This document shows positions 8,214-17,070 of a DNA stretch of 64,000 bases, one piece after another; the stretch's first letter is position 1, and each line of letters starts with the position of its first letter. The notes under the pieces were generated by a model. That model saw nothing but the letters and a program-made list of their open reading frames with translations, was not told the origin of the DNA and ran no database searches. The stretch is from JAPWJZ01 sp964575605. Its GTDB lineage: Bacteria; Pseudomonadota; Alphaproteobacteria; Micavibrionales; UBA2020. Where the stretch lies: positions 10,501-74,500 of the forward strand of contig CAZNRN010000019.1 in assembly GCA_964575605.1 (NCBI GenBank). Reading direction: 5' to 3'. Position numbers and translations under genes: made by a program.

Positions 8214-9301
8214 GCCCTGAACAGGTAATCCTGCACGTGCCTGTTGTCGCGCCGCCAGAACGCGGCGTCGATAAAGTAGTGATGGATGTTGATGAAGACG
8301 ATAAACGACGTCAGGAAGAATTTCGGGTCATAGCTTAACCCCGTGATGCCGAAATTGCGGTCGAGCGCCTTGGGGAAAAACTCCATCAGCACAGCACCCG
8401 CCAGTAACCCCGTCGCCGCAAAGATAACAAAACCGCCCATGGCTTTGGGGCCAGTCATCTGCCTGAATTCCTCGCGTTTGAATTTGTAGACGAAGGGCAA
8501 GTATTGAAGACCGTGGAACAGCGGCACGATGGCATAGAACATCATGTCGATGCGCGGCATTAAAACCCACATATATATGGCTGATACATAGCCGACCAGC
8601 GCATTGGCCGAAAGTTTCTTTTCACCCTCCAGCCATGGCGCGACGAGCACTGCCGCCGCAGCCAGCGTCGTGATACAGGCGAAAACACCGCCATAGGTAA
8701 CGACCCAGGCGGGCAGGGGGATAGAAGGGTAAAGCCCGGGCGGATAGTCTTTTTCAACCATCTGCGCCGCCAGCGCGTTATTCGCCGCCGCCCATGACCA
8801 GAGCCAGACGGCATAGGCGTTGACCCACAACACCCTTTTTTCCCAGGCGCTGTAGTAGATACCTTTGTACAGCGACAGCGTGATCAGCACGCCATAGCCC
8901 TGCTTGACGTAGTGCCAGCCCACAGTCAGCAGCATCACGAAATAGGCCCAGCCCACCATTGCGGGATCGCGCACGGAAAAAGTCACCGCAAAATAGGCGG
9001 CCATGGCGGCGGGCACGACAACGCCGGCGAGGGCATGGCGGATACGGCTGAAAACCCCCGTATCTTTGCCGAACAGCCTGTCCGTGAACCCGCGGTAGAA
9101 CAGCAGGTATGAATAGACGAAATGCGGATAGGACAGGATGAAGGAAAATAAAATGATAAAGGCCGGCACCGCCAGCCGGACATCGCGCGGCATAAAGGGC
9201 AGCACTGAAAGGTAAAGCGCGAAGGTGAGGATCGACGTCCCGCCCAGAAGCCAGAAATCGGCCTGCGGTGAAACCAGCGCGCGTCGGGGGGCTGCCGTCA
9301 C
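8210..9301 (-). CDS. Multi-pass membrane protein, paralogue B
   Basis: 363 aa from a GTG at 9301, four bases after the stop of the preceding gene; an earlier in-frame start would place a Ser/Thr-rich tail antisense-like to the neighbour and is not credible. About eight to ten hydrophobic segments. It shares with its upstream neighbour the signatures LVSPQADFWLLGG, SYPHFVYSYLLFYR, VGWHYVKQGYGV, PLFHGLQYLPFVYK and, near the end, HHYFIDAAFWRRDN, finishing in LFRA. The conserved His residues lie in or next to membrane segments and could bind a metal. Function unknown; I recognise only that similar SP-x-x-D/HHYFID membrane proteins occur in other bacteria. Confidence 0.75.
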   Translation of the reverse strand: MTAAPRRALVSPQADFWLLGGTSILTFALYLSVLPFMPRDVRLAVPAFIILFSFILSYPHFVYSYLLFYRGFTDRLFGKDTGVFSRIRHALAGVVVPAAMAAYFAVTFSVRDPAMVGWAYFVMLLTVGWHYVKQGYGVLITLSLYKGIYYSAWEKRVLWVNAYAVWLWSWAAANNALAAQMVEKDYPPGLYPSIPLPAWVVTYGGVFACITTLAAAAVLVAPWLEGEKKLSANALVGYVSAIYMWVLMPRIDMMFYAIVPLFHGLQYLPFVYKFKREEFRQMTGPKAMGGFVIFAATGLLAGAVLMEFFPKALDRNFGITGLSYDPKFFLTSFIVFINIHHYFIDAAFWRRDNRHVQDYLFRA

Positions 9302-9305
9302 GGCC

Positions 9306-10445
9306 TCAAGCCCTGAACAGGTTGTGCTGCACGTCCTTGTTATCCCTGCGCCAGAAAGCGTGGTCGATAAAGAAGTGGTGGACGTTGATAAAGACGATAA
9401 AGCCGATGAGGAAGAAGTAGGGGTCAAGCGCCGCGTTTTCCATCGTCATGCCGATATGGTCGTCGAGATTGTTGGGGATGGTTTCAAAGAAGACGGTGCC
9501 TAGCGCCGCGCCTACTGCCGTGAACATCAGCGCGTTGATGATAAACAGACGGCGTGAACGCCTGTAGTTGCCGAGTGGCCGGTGCAGTTCGCGCGAGAGT
9601 TCCGATTTTTTGTACTTATAGACAAAGGGCAGGTACTGCAGCGAATGGAACATCGGGATAAAGACGTAGAACCCCATGTTCACAAAGGGCACCATTACCC
9701 ACATATAAATCGCGCAGACATAGCCCACCACCGCATTGAATGATATCCCTTTGTTTTCGGCCAGCCAGCGGTTCAGCACCACGGCGATACAGGCGGCGGT
9801 GGTGAAACAGGCGAAGTAAAAACTGCCGTCTACGACCCAGGCAGGATAGTCGAAAGCGTTCCATTTCAAATGCCGGTAATTCAGCTCGCCGCCGACACTG
9901 TTCGTGCGGCACCAGGAATAGGCCCAGACCGCATAGGCGTTGACGTAGAGGATGCGTTTTTCCCAGTTGGTGTAAAAAACGTTTTTGTAAACCGACAGGG
10001 TGATCAGGACGCCGTAACCCTGCTTCACGTAGTGCCAGCCTACGGTGAAAATCATCACGAAAACCGCAAGGCTCAGCAGTTCAGGGCGCTTGCTCAGGTA
10101 GGCGTGGATAAAATAAAGCACCATGATCACGGGCACCGCGATGCCGGCCACAAGGAGCCTTACGCGGCTTGCCGGTTCCGTGCCCGGGCCGAAAAGCCGT
10201 GCAGAAAAGTTCTTGTAGAACAGCAGGTATGAATAGGCGAAGTGCGGATAGTTGATGACGAAGGAAAAATACCCCGCCCATATATAGGCTTCGGCCTTGA
10301 AGGCCTCCTGGTTATCGGCGTTGGTGAACACGAGACAGAGGCCGAGCAGTATGATGGAAAGCCCGCCCAGCAGCAGGAAATCCATCGCCGGGCTGACCAG
10401 CGCGCGGTCTGTGGACTGGAAGCCGAGGCGTTTGGCGAGGCTCAT
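9306..10445 (-). CDS. Multi-pass membrane protein, paralogue A
   Basis: 379 aa. Its ATG overlaps the stop of the upstream FecR-domain gene in an ATGA, indicating translational coupling. It has the same layout as paralogue B: LVSPAMDFLLLGG, NYPHFAYSYLLFYK, VGWHYVKQGYGV, PMFHSLQYLPFVYKYKK and HHFFIDHAFWRRDN followed by LFRA at the end. The pair is diverged overall but these His-bearing blocks are nearly fixed, which argues for a shared catalytic or metal-binding role. An ordinary transporter is possible, but the conserved intramembrane histidines fit an enzyme equally well. Confidence 0.75.
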   Translation of the reverse strand: MSLAKRLGFQSTDRALVSPAMDFLLLGGLSIILLGLCLVFTNADNQEAFKAEAYIWAGYFSFVINYPHFAYSYLLFYKNFSARLFGPGTEPASRVRLLVAGIAVPVIMVLYFIHAYLSKRPELLSLAVFVMIFTVGWHYVKQGYGVLITLSVYKNVFYTNWEKRILYVNAYAVWAYSWCRTNSVGGELNYRHLKWNAFDYPAWVVDGSFYFACFTTAACIAVVLNRWLAENKGISFNAVVGYVCAIYMWVMVPFVNMGFYVFIPMFHSLQYLPFVYKYKKSELSRELHRPLGNYRRSRRLFIINALMFTAVGAALGTVFFETIPNNLDDHIGMTMENAALDPYFFLIGFIVFINVHHFFIDHAFWRRDNKDVQHNLFRA

Positions 10446-11434
10446 AACCCGAGGCCCTTCAATGCCCTGAACGACCGTGTCGGGTCGGCTGCCGGTTTTT
10501 CTTTATAGACTTTCTTGCCAGCCGGTGCGGTGGTCGTGGCCTTGCCGCCCGGCGTAGTGGTCGTAGTTGTTGTGGTCCTGCCGCCCGGTGTTTCGAACAG
10601 CGGGAAGTTGCCCCTCATACCGCCCTTCTGGCCGGGGATGATATTACCGCCCGGCACCATGTTGCCGGGGACCATGTTCCCCGGCACGCCCGGGACACCC
10701 TTCATTTTCAGGAAGTTGTTGAGCAGCAGGTCGTTTTTGCCCGAGCCCTCGAAGTTCAGCATGCGCTGCAGGACTTCTTCCTTGCGGGACAGCAGCACGG
10801 TCGCCGCGATCAGCTGCAGTTTTTTCGCGGGCCAGGGCATGGCGTCGGAGGGTTTTTGCTTGCGGCTCTTGATAGAAGTGCCCTTGCCCTTGTCGACGAA
10901 GGTTTCGCCGCCGTCGTTGCGCACGCGTACGCGGCCTTCCTCGACGTTTACACCATATTCCTGCTCGATCTCGCCCGCCCAGAATTTCGTGCCGCGGATG
11001 CCGATCGAGCCGTAACCGGTTTCAATTTCAACCTTGGGGTCTTTTTTCTTGGCAATCGCGCCGCTGATGTATTCGAAGGCGCCGCGCGTGACGCTGTAAT
11101 GCGCCTTGTCGTCCTGCGGGGCCGAGGGGTCGAAGGCGTATTCATCGGCGACGAAGCGGGTGTTTTCCGACAGCGTAAACTGCGTCTTGTCGATGAAGAG
11201 GATAAAGCCCTTGGATTTCGGGCCGGTTTCGATGACGTCGTTCAGGTGCAGCTGGGTTTCGACCTTGGCAGGCTTGCGTTCCTTCGTCCCTGCGGCTGTG
11301 ATCCAGACCTTGCCCTCGACCTCCAGCATCGTGCCAATCACGGCCGGCTGTGCGGGGGCTTGCTGAGGCTGCGCGAAGGCGGGTGAGGCGGTCATAAGGA
11401 ATGACAGGCACAAGACGGCGAAATATTTCAGCAT
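10442..11434 (-). CDS. Secreted FecR-domain protein
   Basis: 330 aa. A cleavable signal peptide ends at about PAFA-Q (residues 1-22). Residues about 30-190 fit a FecR domain: EVEGKVWIT, NDVIETGPKSKGFILFIDKTQ, TRGAFEYISG, then TGYGSIGIRGTKFW and VEEGRVRVRN. Such periplasmic FecR domains outside iron uptake are often surface or envelope-linked. The C-terminal third is low complexity: PGNMVPGNMVPGGN repeats and a run of eight threonines. First gene of a coupled three-gene operon with the two membrane paralogues. No sigma factor or TonB receptor is nearby, so iron signalling is unlikely. Confidence 0.8.
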   Translation of the reverse strand: MLKYFAVLCLSFLMTASPAFAQPQQAPAQPAVIGTMLEVEGKVWITAAGTKERKPAKVETQLHLNDVIETGPKSKGFILFIDKTQFTLSENTRFVADEYAFDPSAPQDDKAHYSVTRGAFEYISGAIAKKKDPKVEIETGYGSIGIRGTKFWAGEIEQEYGVNVEEGRVRVRNDGGETFVDKGKGTSIKSRKQKPSDAMPWPAKKLQLIAATVLLSRKEEVLQRMLNFEGSGKNDLLLNNFLKMKGVPGVPGNMVPGNMVPGGNIIPGQKGGMRGNFPLFETPGGRTTTTTTTTPGGKATTTAPAGKKVYKEKPAADPTRSFRALKGLGL

Positions 11435-11553
11435 GATGCGAACCCCATAAACCCTGCTCTACTGCTTATCTTATCCCAAAGCAGGCGATAAGCCAGCAGG
11501 GATAAGCCGCGGGCAGGCGGTAGGGTTTATGATATGTCAACCGATTGACGGAA

Positions 11554-11970
11554 TCAGCTTAGCGCCTTGCCGTTCAGCTTGAGGGTAACTGCGATATTAC
11601 CCTTGGTCGCCTTGGAATAGGGGCAGACCTTATGCGCGTCCTGCACCAGCAGGGTCGCCAGTTTCTCCTCGATGCCGGTCATGGTGACGGCCAGCGTCAC
11701 GCCCAGGAAAAACCCGTGTTCGTCCTGGTTCAGCGTGACTTCGGAATTGAGGTTGATCGCACCCGTTTCCAGCTTGCGCTGCCCCGCCACATAGGCGATC
11801 GCGCTGCCGAAGCAGGCGGCATAACCGATGGCGAACAATTGTTCCGGGTTGGTGCCCATGCCCCCGCCGCCCGGGCGCGAGAGGCTGACGGCCAGCTTGC
11901 CGTCGTCAGATTCTCCCTTGCCGTCGCGCCCGCCGGTGACTGTCGCGCGTGCTGTATACAAAACGGTCAT
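11554..11970 (-). CDS. ohr: Organic hydroperoxide resistance protein
   Basis: 138 aa, the usual Ohr length. Reduces organic hydroperoxides with a reactive cysteine pair; both are present, Cys53 in GYAACFGSA and Cys116 in HKVCPYSKATKGN. The MTVLYTARATVTGGRDG start is typical of Ohr rather than OsmC. GAGGAGA lies about 8 nt before the start. No OhrR repressor gene is adjacent. Confidence 0.9.
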   Translation of the reverse strand: MTVLYTARATVTGGRDGKGESDDGKLAVSLSRPGGGGMGTNPEQLFAIGYAACFGSAIAYVAGQRKLETGAINLNSEVTLNQDEHGFFLGVTLAVTMTGIEEKLATLLVQDAHKVCPYSKATKGNIAVTLKLNGKALS

Positions 11971-11995
11971 TGTATTATCTCCTCGGGTAACATGA

Positions 11996-12466
11996 TTAAA
12001 AGCCTGCGGCTTTTTTAATATAAGCCGAAAAATCTTCGTCCTCGCCCACCAGCAGCCCCGGCAGCGCGCGTCTGAAATCCTCGCGCTGGCACCAGAACTT
12101 TATATAGTCTTCCCATGTCGCCCAGAGGCGCTTGGTCTGCTTGTCCATTTTTTCCTCGTAGACAAGGATGTAGGCGCGTTCGAAAAGCGCGACCAGCATG
12201 TCGAAAATGACGGTCTTGCGCTCTTTCTGCTCGGTGCTGAGGCTGTCGTCGGGGATGCCGCCGGTCATCAGCTGCAGATCGGCGTTTTCGATCATCAGGT
12301 TCCCGAACTTCGCGTATTCTTCGGCCAACGCCTGGTAGAGCTCTTCGTTCTCGAGCTGCCGTTCCTTGTAGTTATCGAGCGCGAACATGGCGATCGCATA
12401 GGGAAGGCCGATGACGGTGACGACGTAACTTGCCAGTTCCCAGGCCTGCAGGGTGCTTTCGGTCAT
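11996..12466 (-). CDS. Hypothetical protein with one N-terminal membrane helix
   Basis: 156 aa. One hydrophobic segment near residues 10-28 precedes a soluble domain rich in charged and aromatic residues (ALFERAYILVYEEKMDKQTKRLW, DYIKFWCQREDFR) that looks all-helical. I do not recognise the family. Its ATG overlaps the stop of the MFS gene (ATGA), so it is translated from the same mRNA and may be an accessory protein of the transporter. Confidence 0.7.
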   Translation of the reverse strand: MTESTLQAWELASYVVTVIGLPYAIAMFALDNYKERQLENEELYQALAEEYAKFGNLMIENADLQLMTGGIPDDSLSTEQKERKTVIFDMLVALFERAYILVYEEKMDKQTKRLWATWEDYIKFWCQREDFRRALPGLLVGEDEDFSAYIKKAAGF

Positions 12467-13653
12467 GTCATTTCCTCTTTTATTTTAACAGATGGTTGCA
12501 GCAGGTAGCCGCCCAGCGCAATTGCGGAGAATACCGCGCCCGCAATAAACGTATGCCCGGGGCCGAAGGATTTCCAGAGCGCCCCTGCGATGACAGAGGC
12601 CAGCAGCAGCGCGATGCCGGTCAGCAGGTTGAACATGCCGAAGGCCGTGCCGCGCAGGTGCGCCGGTGCTGCTTCTGCGACTAAGGTGGTCAATATGCCC
12701 TGCGTCAGCCCCATATGCAGCCCCCAGCAGGCGGCCCCGGCGAACAGCAGCACCGGTCCCGCCGCCGCCGCCAGCAATATATCGGCGACAATCAGCGCCC
12801 CGATGCCCAGCGCCAGCAGTCCCGTGCGGCCTATGCGGTCGGAGAGGATGCCGACCGGCCATGCCGACAGGGAATACACAACGTTCATCGCAATCAATAT
12901 CATCGGTGCATAGGCGGCGGAAAGGCCAAGGCTGTTGCCGCGCAAAATCAGGAAGGCGTCCGAAAACCGCGCCAGTGTCAGCACCGCGCCCAGCAAGGAG
13001 ACGAACCAGAAAGCCTTGTTCAGCTGCTTTAGCTGCTCCTTTTTCAGGGGGAAGGGTTTTTTCTCCGTGGATTTCTCGCGCGTGGGTTCCTTGATGGCGA
13101 AGATAATGATCAGCAGCACCAGCAGCGCAGGCACCATCGACGCCCAGAACACAAGCTTGAAATTATTCACCGACCACAGCATCAGCAGCACGGCGATCAG
13201 GGGGCCGGTAAAGGCGCCGATGGTATCCATGGTCTGGCGCAGTCCATAGGCCGCGCCGCGCATGCCCTCCGGTGTCACATCGGCGACAAAGGCGTCGCGG
13301 GGCGCGACGCGGATGCCCTTGCCGATGCGGTCGGTAAAACGCGCCAGCAAGACCATCTGCACGTTTTCAGCGAGCGGGAAGAGGGGGCGCGTCACGGTCG
13401 CCAGGCCATAACCCAGCAGCAACAGCGGCTTGCGCCTGCCGATCCAGTCGCTGATCGCACCCGAGAAAATTTTGAGGATGGAGGCCGTGGCCTCCGCAAT
13501 GCCCTCGACGATGCCGACCCACAGCGCCGAGGTGCCCAGCACCGTCACCATGAAGACGGGCAGGATGCTGTGGATCATCTCCGACGATATGTCCATGAAC
13601 ATGGACACAAAGCCGAGCGCAATGACCCCTTTTGGCATTTTTTTCAGTGACAT
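12463..13653 (-). CDS. MFS transporter
   Basis: 396 aa from ATG 13653 (MSLKKMPKG); in-frame codons further upstream read through the neighbouring promoter region and do not look like protein. Twelve hydrophobic segments are apparent. The loop motif SDWIGRRKPLLLLGYG after the second helix and its echo SDRIGRTGLLALG in the second half are the classical MFS loop 2-3 signatures. The start MDISSEMIHSILPVF resembles a family of uncharacterised bacterial MFS permeases. Substrate unknown. The gene downstream is coupled by a 4-nt overlap. Confidence 0.87.
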   Translation of the reverse strand: MSLKKMPKGVIALGFVSMFMDISSEMIHSILPVFMVTVLGTSALWVGIVEGIAEATASILKIFSGAISDWIGRRKPLLLLGYGLATVTRPLFPLAENVQMVLLARFTDRIGKGIRVAPRDAFVADVTPEGMRGAAYGLRQTMDTIGAFTGPLIAVLLMLWSVNNFKLVFWASMVPALLVLLIIIFAIKEPTREKSTEKKPFPLKKEQLKQLNKAFWFVSLLGAVLTLARFSDAFLILRGNSLGLSAAYAPMILIAMNVVYSLSAWPVGILSDRIGRTGLLALGIGALIVADILLAAAAGPVLLFAGAACWGLHMGLTQGILTTLVAEAAPAHLRGTAFGMFNLLTGIALLLASVIAGALWKSFGPGHTFIAGAVFSAIALGGYLLQPSVKIKEEMT

Positions 13654-13720
13654 AACCCGCACCTGTCGCAATATGTTAGGCTTTTTAACAGGGCTTGGAA
13701 AGGCTATACTCGGCAACGTC

Positions 13721-14266
13721 ATGCAGCGCGTTGTCATCCTCGGGCCCACGGGTTCCGGCAAAACGACATTGGGGTTCAAGGTGGCCGAAAAACTCGGCCT
13801 CACACCTGTCGACCTCGACGACCTCCACTGGAAACCCGCCTCCGAGGGCGCGTGGCAGCACCGCACGACCGAGGAAATGTACGCGCTGGCGATGGCAGCG
13901 GGTGCGGGTGACAAATGGGTCATCATGGGCAACTATTCCAAGGTGAAGGACGCCATCTGGCCGCGTGCGGATGCCTTCATCTGGATCAATTATCCTTTCT
14001 ACCGCGTTTTCTGGCAGCTGCTGCGCCGTTCCATCGCGCGCGCGGTCGACAAAAACCCGATTTGTAACGGCAATACCGAAAGCTGGCGGCTGATGTTTTC
14101 GAAGAAAAGCATCATCGTCTGGCTGTTCCAGAGCTACTGGAAACTGGAAAAACGCTATGCAGAGCATTTTGCCGGGGCTGGAAAAAACCCCGCTGTCCGC
14201 TATATTCGCCTCACGTCGCCACAGGCGACGGCAGAATTCCTGAAATCACTGGAGAACCCGTCATGA
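13721..14266 (+). CDS. P-loop nucleoside/adenylate-kinase-like protein
   Basis: 181 aa from ATG 13721; an alternative ATG at 13674 adds 15-16 residues. The Walker A motif GPTGSGKTT stands at residues 8-16, followed by DLDDLHW, as in the small 'topology modulation'/FlaR-like ATPases, and a conserved WVIMGNY. It is divergent from the MFS gene and its stop overlaps the next start (ATGA), so it is coupled to the Old Yellow Enzyme gene. Substrate unknown. Confidence 0.8.
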   Translation: MQRVVILGPTGSGKTTLGFKVAEKLGLTPVDLDDLHWKPASEGAWQHRTTEEMYALAMAAGAGDKWVIMGNYSKVKDAIWPRADAFIWINYPFYRVFWQLLRRSIARAVDKNPICNGNTESWRLMFSKKSIIVWLFQSYWKLEKRYAEHFAGAGKNPAVRYIRLTSPQATAEFLKSLENPS

Positions 14267-15366
14267 CCACGCCGCTTTTCACGCCCTTCACAATGCGCGG
14301 AACCGAATTCCGCAACCGCATCGGCGTGTCGCCCATGTGCCAGTATTCGTCCGAAGACGGCTTCGCCAGCGACTGGCATGTCGTGCATCTGGGCTCCCGC
14401 GCGGCGGGCGGGGCCGGGCTCGTCATCATGGAAATGACCGATGTGACGCCGGAAGGCCGCATCAGCTCCGGCTGTAACGGCATTTGGTCGGATGCGCATG
14501 TGGAGCCGCTGAAACGTGTTACGGATGTGATCAAAAACAACGGCGCGGTCGCTGGCATCCAGATCGCCCATGCGGGCCGCAAGGCGTCGAAGGCGCGCCC
14601 CTGGGAAGGCAATAAAACGCTGCTGCCGGGGCAGGGCGGCTGGGTGACGCAAGCGCCCTCGGCCATTCCCTTTACCGCGGGCGATCCCGCGCCGCACGCG
14701 CTCACCATCGATGAAATCAAGAAGCTGGTCGATGCCTTCGTTGCGGGCTCGGTGCGCGCGGTCAAGGCGGGTTTCCAGCTCATCGAACTGCATGGCGCGC
14801 ATGGCTATCTTATCCACCAGTTCCTCTCGCCGCTCAGCAACAAGCGTGATGATATTTATGGAGGCTCCGAAGAAAACCGCTTCCGCTTCGCGCTCGATAT
14901 CATGAAAGCGGTGCGCGCCGCCGTGCCCGCGAATATCATCGTCGGCATGCGCCTCTCATGCACCGACTGGGTCGAGGGCGCACTCACGATTGCCGATACC
15001 ACAAGGCTATCGCAGCAACTGAAGGCCGCGGGTGCCGATTTCATCGACTGTTCCTCGGGCTTTGTCACAGGCGACGCCAAGGTGCCTTTTGCACCAGGCT
15101 TCCAGGTGCCTTTCGCGAAAGAAATCCGCGAGAAGGCAGGCATCCCCACCTGCGCCGTCGGCATGATCACCGAAGCGAAACAGGCGAATGATATCGTCGC
15201 CTCCGGTTCGGCCGATATTGTGCTGCTGGCGCGGAAGCTCCTCAGCGACGCCTACTGGCCGATCCATGCGGCGCTGGAACTGGGGGCGGAACCTCCCATC
15301 CCCGCCCAATACCTGCGCGGCTACGAGGCCGATAAATACGCCCTGGCCAAGAAAAAGGCGGGGTAG
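14263..15366 (+). CDS. Old Yellow Enzyme, YqjM-type NADH:flavin oxidoreductase
   Basis: 367 aa. FMN enzyme that reduces activated C=C bonds using NAD(P)H. The redox-tuning cysteine typical of the YqjM class is in SPMCQYS at Cys26; QIAHAGRKAS, ELHGAHGYLIHQFLSPLSN and the RFALDIMKAVR stretch follow, and ADIVLLARKLLSD near residue 325 contacts FMN phosphate. Physiological substrate unknown; xenobiotic or oxidative-stress detoxification is the family norm. Coupled to the upstream P-loop gene by a 4-nt overlap and followed 2 bp later by a GNAT gene. Confidence 0.9.
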   Translation: MTTPLFTPFTMRGTEFRNRIGVSPMCQYSSEDGFASDWHVVHLGSRAAGGAGLVIMEMTDVTPEGRISSGCNGIWSDAHVEPLKRVTDVIKNNGAVAGIQIAHAGRKASKARPWEGNKTLLPGQGGWVTQAPSAIPFTAGDPAPHALTIDEIKKLVDAFVAGSVRAVKAGFQLIELHGAHGYLIHQFLSPLSNKRDDIYGGSEENRFRFALDIMKAVRAAVPANIIVGMRLSCTDWVEGALTIADTTRLSQQLKAAGADFIDCSSGFVTGDAKVPFAPGFQVPFAKEIREKAGIPTCAVGMITEAKQANDIVASGSADIVLLARKLLSDAYWPIHAALELGAEPPIPAQYLRGYEADKYALAKKKAG

Positions 15367-15368
15367 GC

Positions 15369-15884
15369 ATGGCGGAATATCCCGGCATCGAGGTGCGCCC
15401 GTTCCGTCCCGACGAGTGGCCGGTGTTCAAGGCGGTTCGCCTCCGCGCGCTGGAAAGCGACCCGAAATTCTTCGGTTCCCGCTATGACGAGGAAAAGGCG
15501 CTGGCCGACAGCCACTGGCAGGACCGACTTGCCGACCCCAACCTTCTTGTGCTCGGCCTCTTCAACGAAGGCCAGCCCATCGGCATGACCGGCGCTGCCG
15601 TCGACCGCATGGACGACACGGGCCAGACCGGCAAGCTCTGGGGTTCGTGGATAGAACCCTCGTGGCGTAACAAGGGCCTGTCGCGCAAGATGTACGAAGC
15701 GCGCATCGCCTGGGCCAAGGCGCATCCCACAATCAAGAAACTTGTCGTGTCGCACCGCAAGAGCAACGCGGTCTCGAAGCGCGCCAACCAGCGCTTCGGC
15801 TTCCGCTTTACGGGCGCGAAAGATACCGTCTGGTACAATGGCGAGAAAGAGACCGAGTTCTTCTACGAACTGCCGGTAAAATAA
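15369..15884 (+). CDS. GNAT-family N-acetyltransferase
   Basis: 171 aa. Begins with a typical GNAT opening (IEVRPFRPDEWPVFKAVRLRAL) and has the central strand-turn LWGSWIEPSWRNKGLSRKMYEA that forms the acetyl-CoA pyrophosphate site (a diverged R/Q-x-x-G-x-G/A), then VSHRKSNAVSKRANQRFGF. Substrate unknown. Two bases after the Old Yellow Enzyme stop, so co-transcribed. Confidence 0.85.
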   Translation: MAEYPGIEVRPFRPDEWPVFKAVRLRALESDPKFFGSRYDEEKALADSHWQDRLADPNLLVLGLFNEGQPIGMTGAAVDRMDDTGQTGKLWGSWIEPSWRNKGLSRKMYEARIAWAKAHPTIKKLVVSHRKSNAVSKRANQRFGFRFTGAKDTVWYNGEKETEFFYELPVK

Positions 15885-15894
15885 CCTGAAATAA

Positions 15895-16401
15895 TTATTC
15901 GATATGGAAGCGGCGCGCGAATTCCAGCGTCTGCAGTTCGCGGTGCATGCGCACGCGCACTTCCCAGTCGCCCTTGCCGGGGAACTGCACGGTGGCGGTA
16001 AAGTGGCCGTCGCCTGTCTGGTTAAACACCGGCATCAGTATCGGCTTGTCCGAATCCGGCCTGCGCACGTCGATTTCAAAAGAGGTGATGGGCACTGTAT
16101 TATCGTTCAGGTCACTTGCGCGAATAGTGATTTTGTAGCTGCCGCCGTCGCTGTCGGCCAGTGTCACGTCGCCGCGCCAGCCCGGGCCTTTGTAGGTCAG
16201 TGTCTGGATATCGCTGCCAGTAACTGTGCCTGCTTGGGGCCCTGCCGGGGGCGGGACAAGGCCGGAATCACGCGCCGGCGGCTCCGAGAGGCGCTGCACC
16301 GAGGTATCATAGGCCTGGTTCACAAACAGGAAATTGGCAATCGCTGCCGCCAGCATAAGCAGCAGTATCACCAGCACGACATATTTTTTCCTGGCGCTCA
16401 C
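15895..16401 (-). CDS. FixH-like membrane-anchored protein
   Basis: 168 aa. One N-terminal membrane helix (residues 7-27), then a periplasmic domain whose second half has the FixH/YtkA beta-sandwich pattern: DVTLADSDGGSYKITIRASDLN, FEIDVRRPDS, GHFTATVQFPGKGDWEVRV. FixH is normally linked to cbb3 oxidase copper or maturation, but no fix or cco gene is nearby. Converges on the GNAT gene. Family call is moderate. Confidence 0.55.
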   Translation of the reverse strand: MSARKKYVVLVILLLMLAAAIANFLFVNQAYDTSVQRLSEPPARDSGLVPPPAGPQAGTVTGSDIQTLTYKGPGWRGDVTLADSDGGSYKITIRASDLNDNTVPITSFEIDVRRPDSDKPILMPVFNQTGDGHFTATVQFPGKGDWEVRVRMHRELQTLEFARRFHIE

Positions 16402-16566
16402 GCGATGAATTCCCTTCGTCGTTCTTTGTGATCATGCTTCCGGCACATGGCGATTGCAACACAAATACCGCCATCCGCGCTGCCGCACCCATGGATTATG
16501 GCAACGCGTAGCCGTACCATTTGACTGTGAAAAGGGCTAACATGGCGCTGGAGCTTAAAACGCAGC

Positions 16567-17070
16567 ATGAACAGCATCAGGCCCGCAACATCGTCTGACA
16601 TTTCCTCCCTCTACGCCATCGCCGCCGCGATGAAGGCGCAGCACGAACCGCATTATTTCGAGCGCTGCCTGCTGGAACAGGACGAGGGCCGCAGGCTGAT
16701 TTATATTGCTGAGGCCGAGGGGCAGGATGCAGGCTATGTACAGCTGAACCTGAACCCCCTCTACCCGCCCTTCCGCCGCCTTGGCATCCCCGAGATACAA
16801 GACCTCAACGTCGTCCCCGCCGCACGCCAGCAGGGAATCGGTACGGCGCTGGTCGCGCATTGCGAAGGCGTGGCGAAAGCGCGCGGCAGTACCGAGATGG
16901 GGATCAGCGTCGGCTTGCACGCGCGCTTCGGCGCGGCGCAGCGGCTCTATGTGCGGTTGGGATATATTCCTGACGGCGCAGGTGCTGCTTATGACGAAGT
17001 TCCCGTCGTGGTTGGCGAAATGCGTCCCGTCGATGATATGCTGACGCTGAAGCTGATCAAAAACCTATGA
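16567..17070 (+). CDS. GNAT-family N-acetyltransferase
   Basis: 167 aa. GNAT pattern with IQDLNVVPAARQQGIGTALVAHCE, containing the Q-x-x-G-x-G acetyl-CoA loop, and the alpha-4 stretch LHARFGAAQRLYVRLGYIPDG. Substrate unknown. Its stop overlaps the aat start (ATGA), so it is coupled to aat. A GGAG lies 13 nt before the ATG, rather far. Confidence 0.83.
   Translation: MNSIRPATSSDISSLYAIAAAMKAQHEPHYFERCLLEQDEGRRLIYIAEAEGQDAGYVQLNLNPLYPPFRRLGIPEIQDLNVVPAARQQGIGTALVAHCEGVAKARGSTEMGISVGLHARFGAAQRLYVRLGYIPDGAGAAYDEVPVVVGEMRPVDDMLTLKLIKNL

Noticed and set aside
13654..13932. N-terminal extension of the MFS transporter
   Set aside because: Would be antisense to the divergent kinase gene and its promoter; the MSLKK start fits the family.
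16542..16598. 18-codon leader ORF overlapping the start of the GNAT gene at 16567
   Set aside because: Too short and without a clear ribosome site; could be chance.
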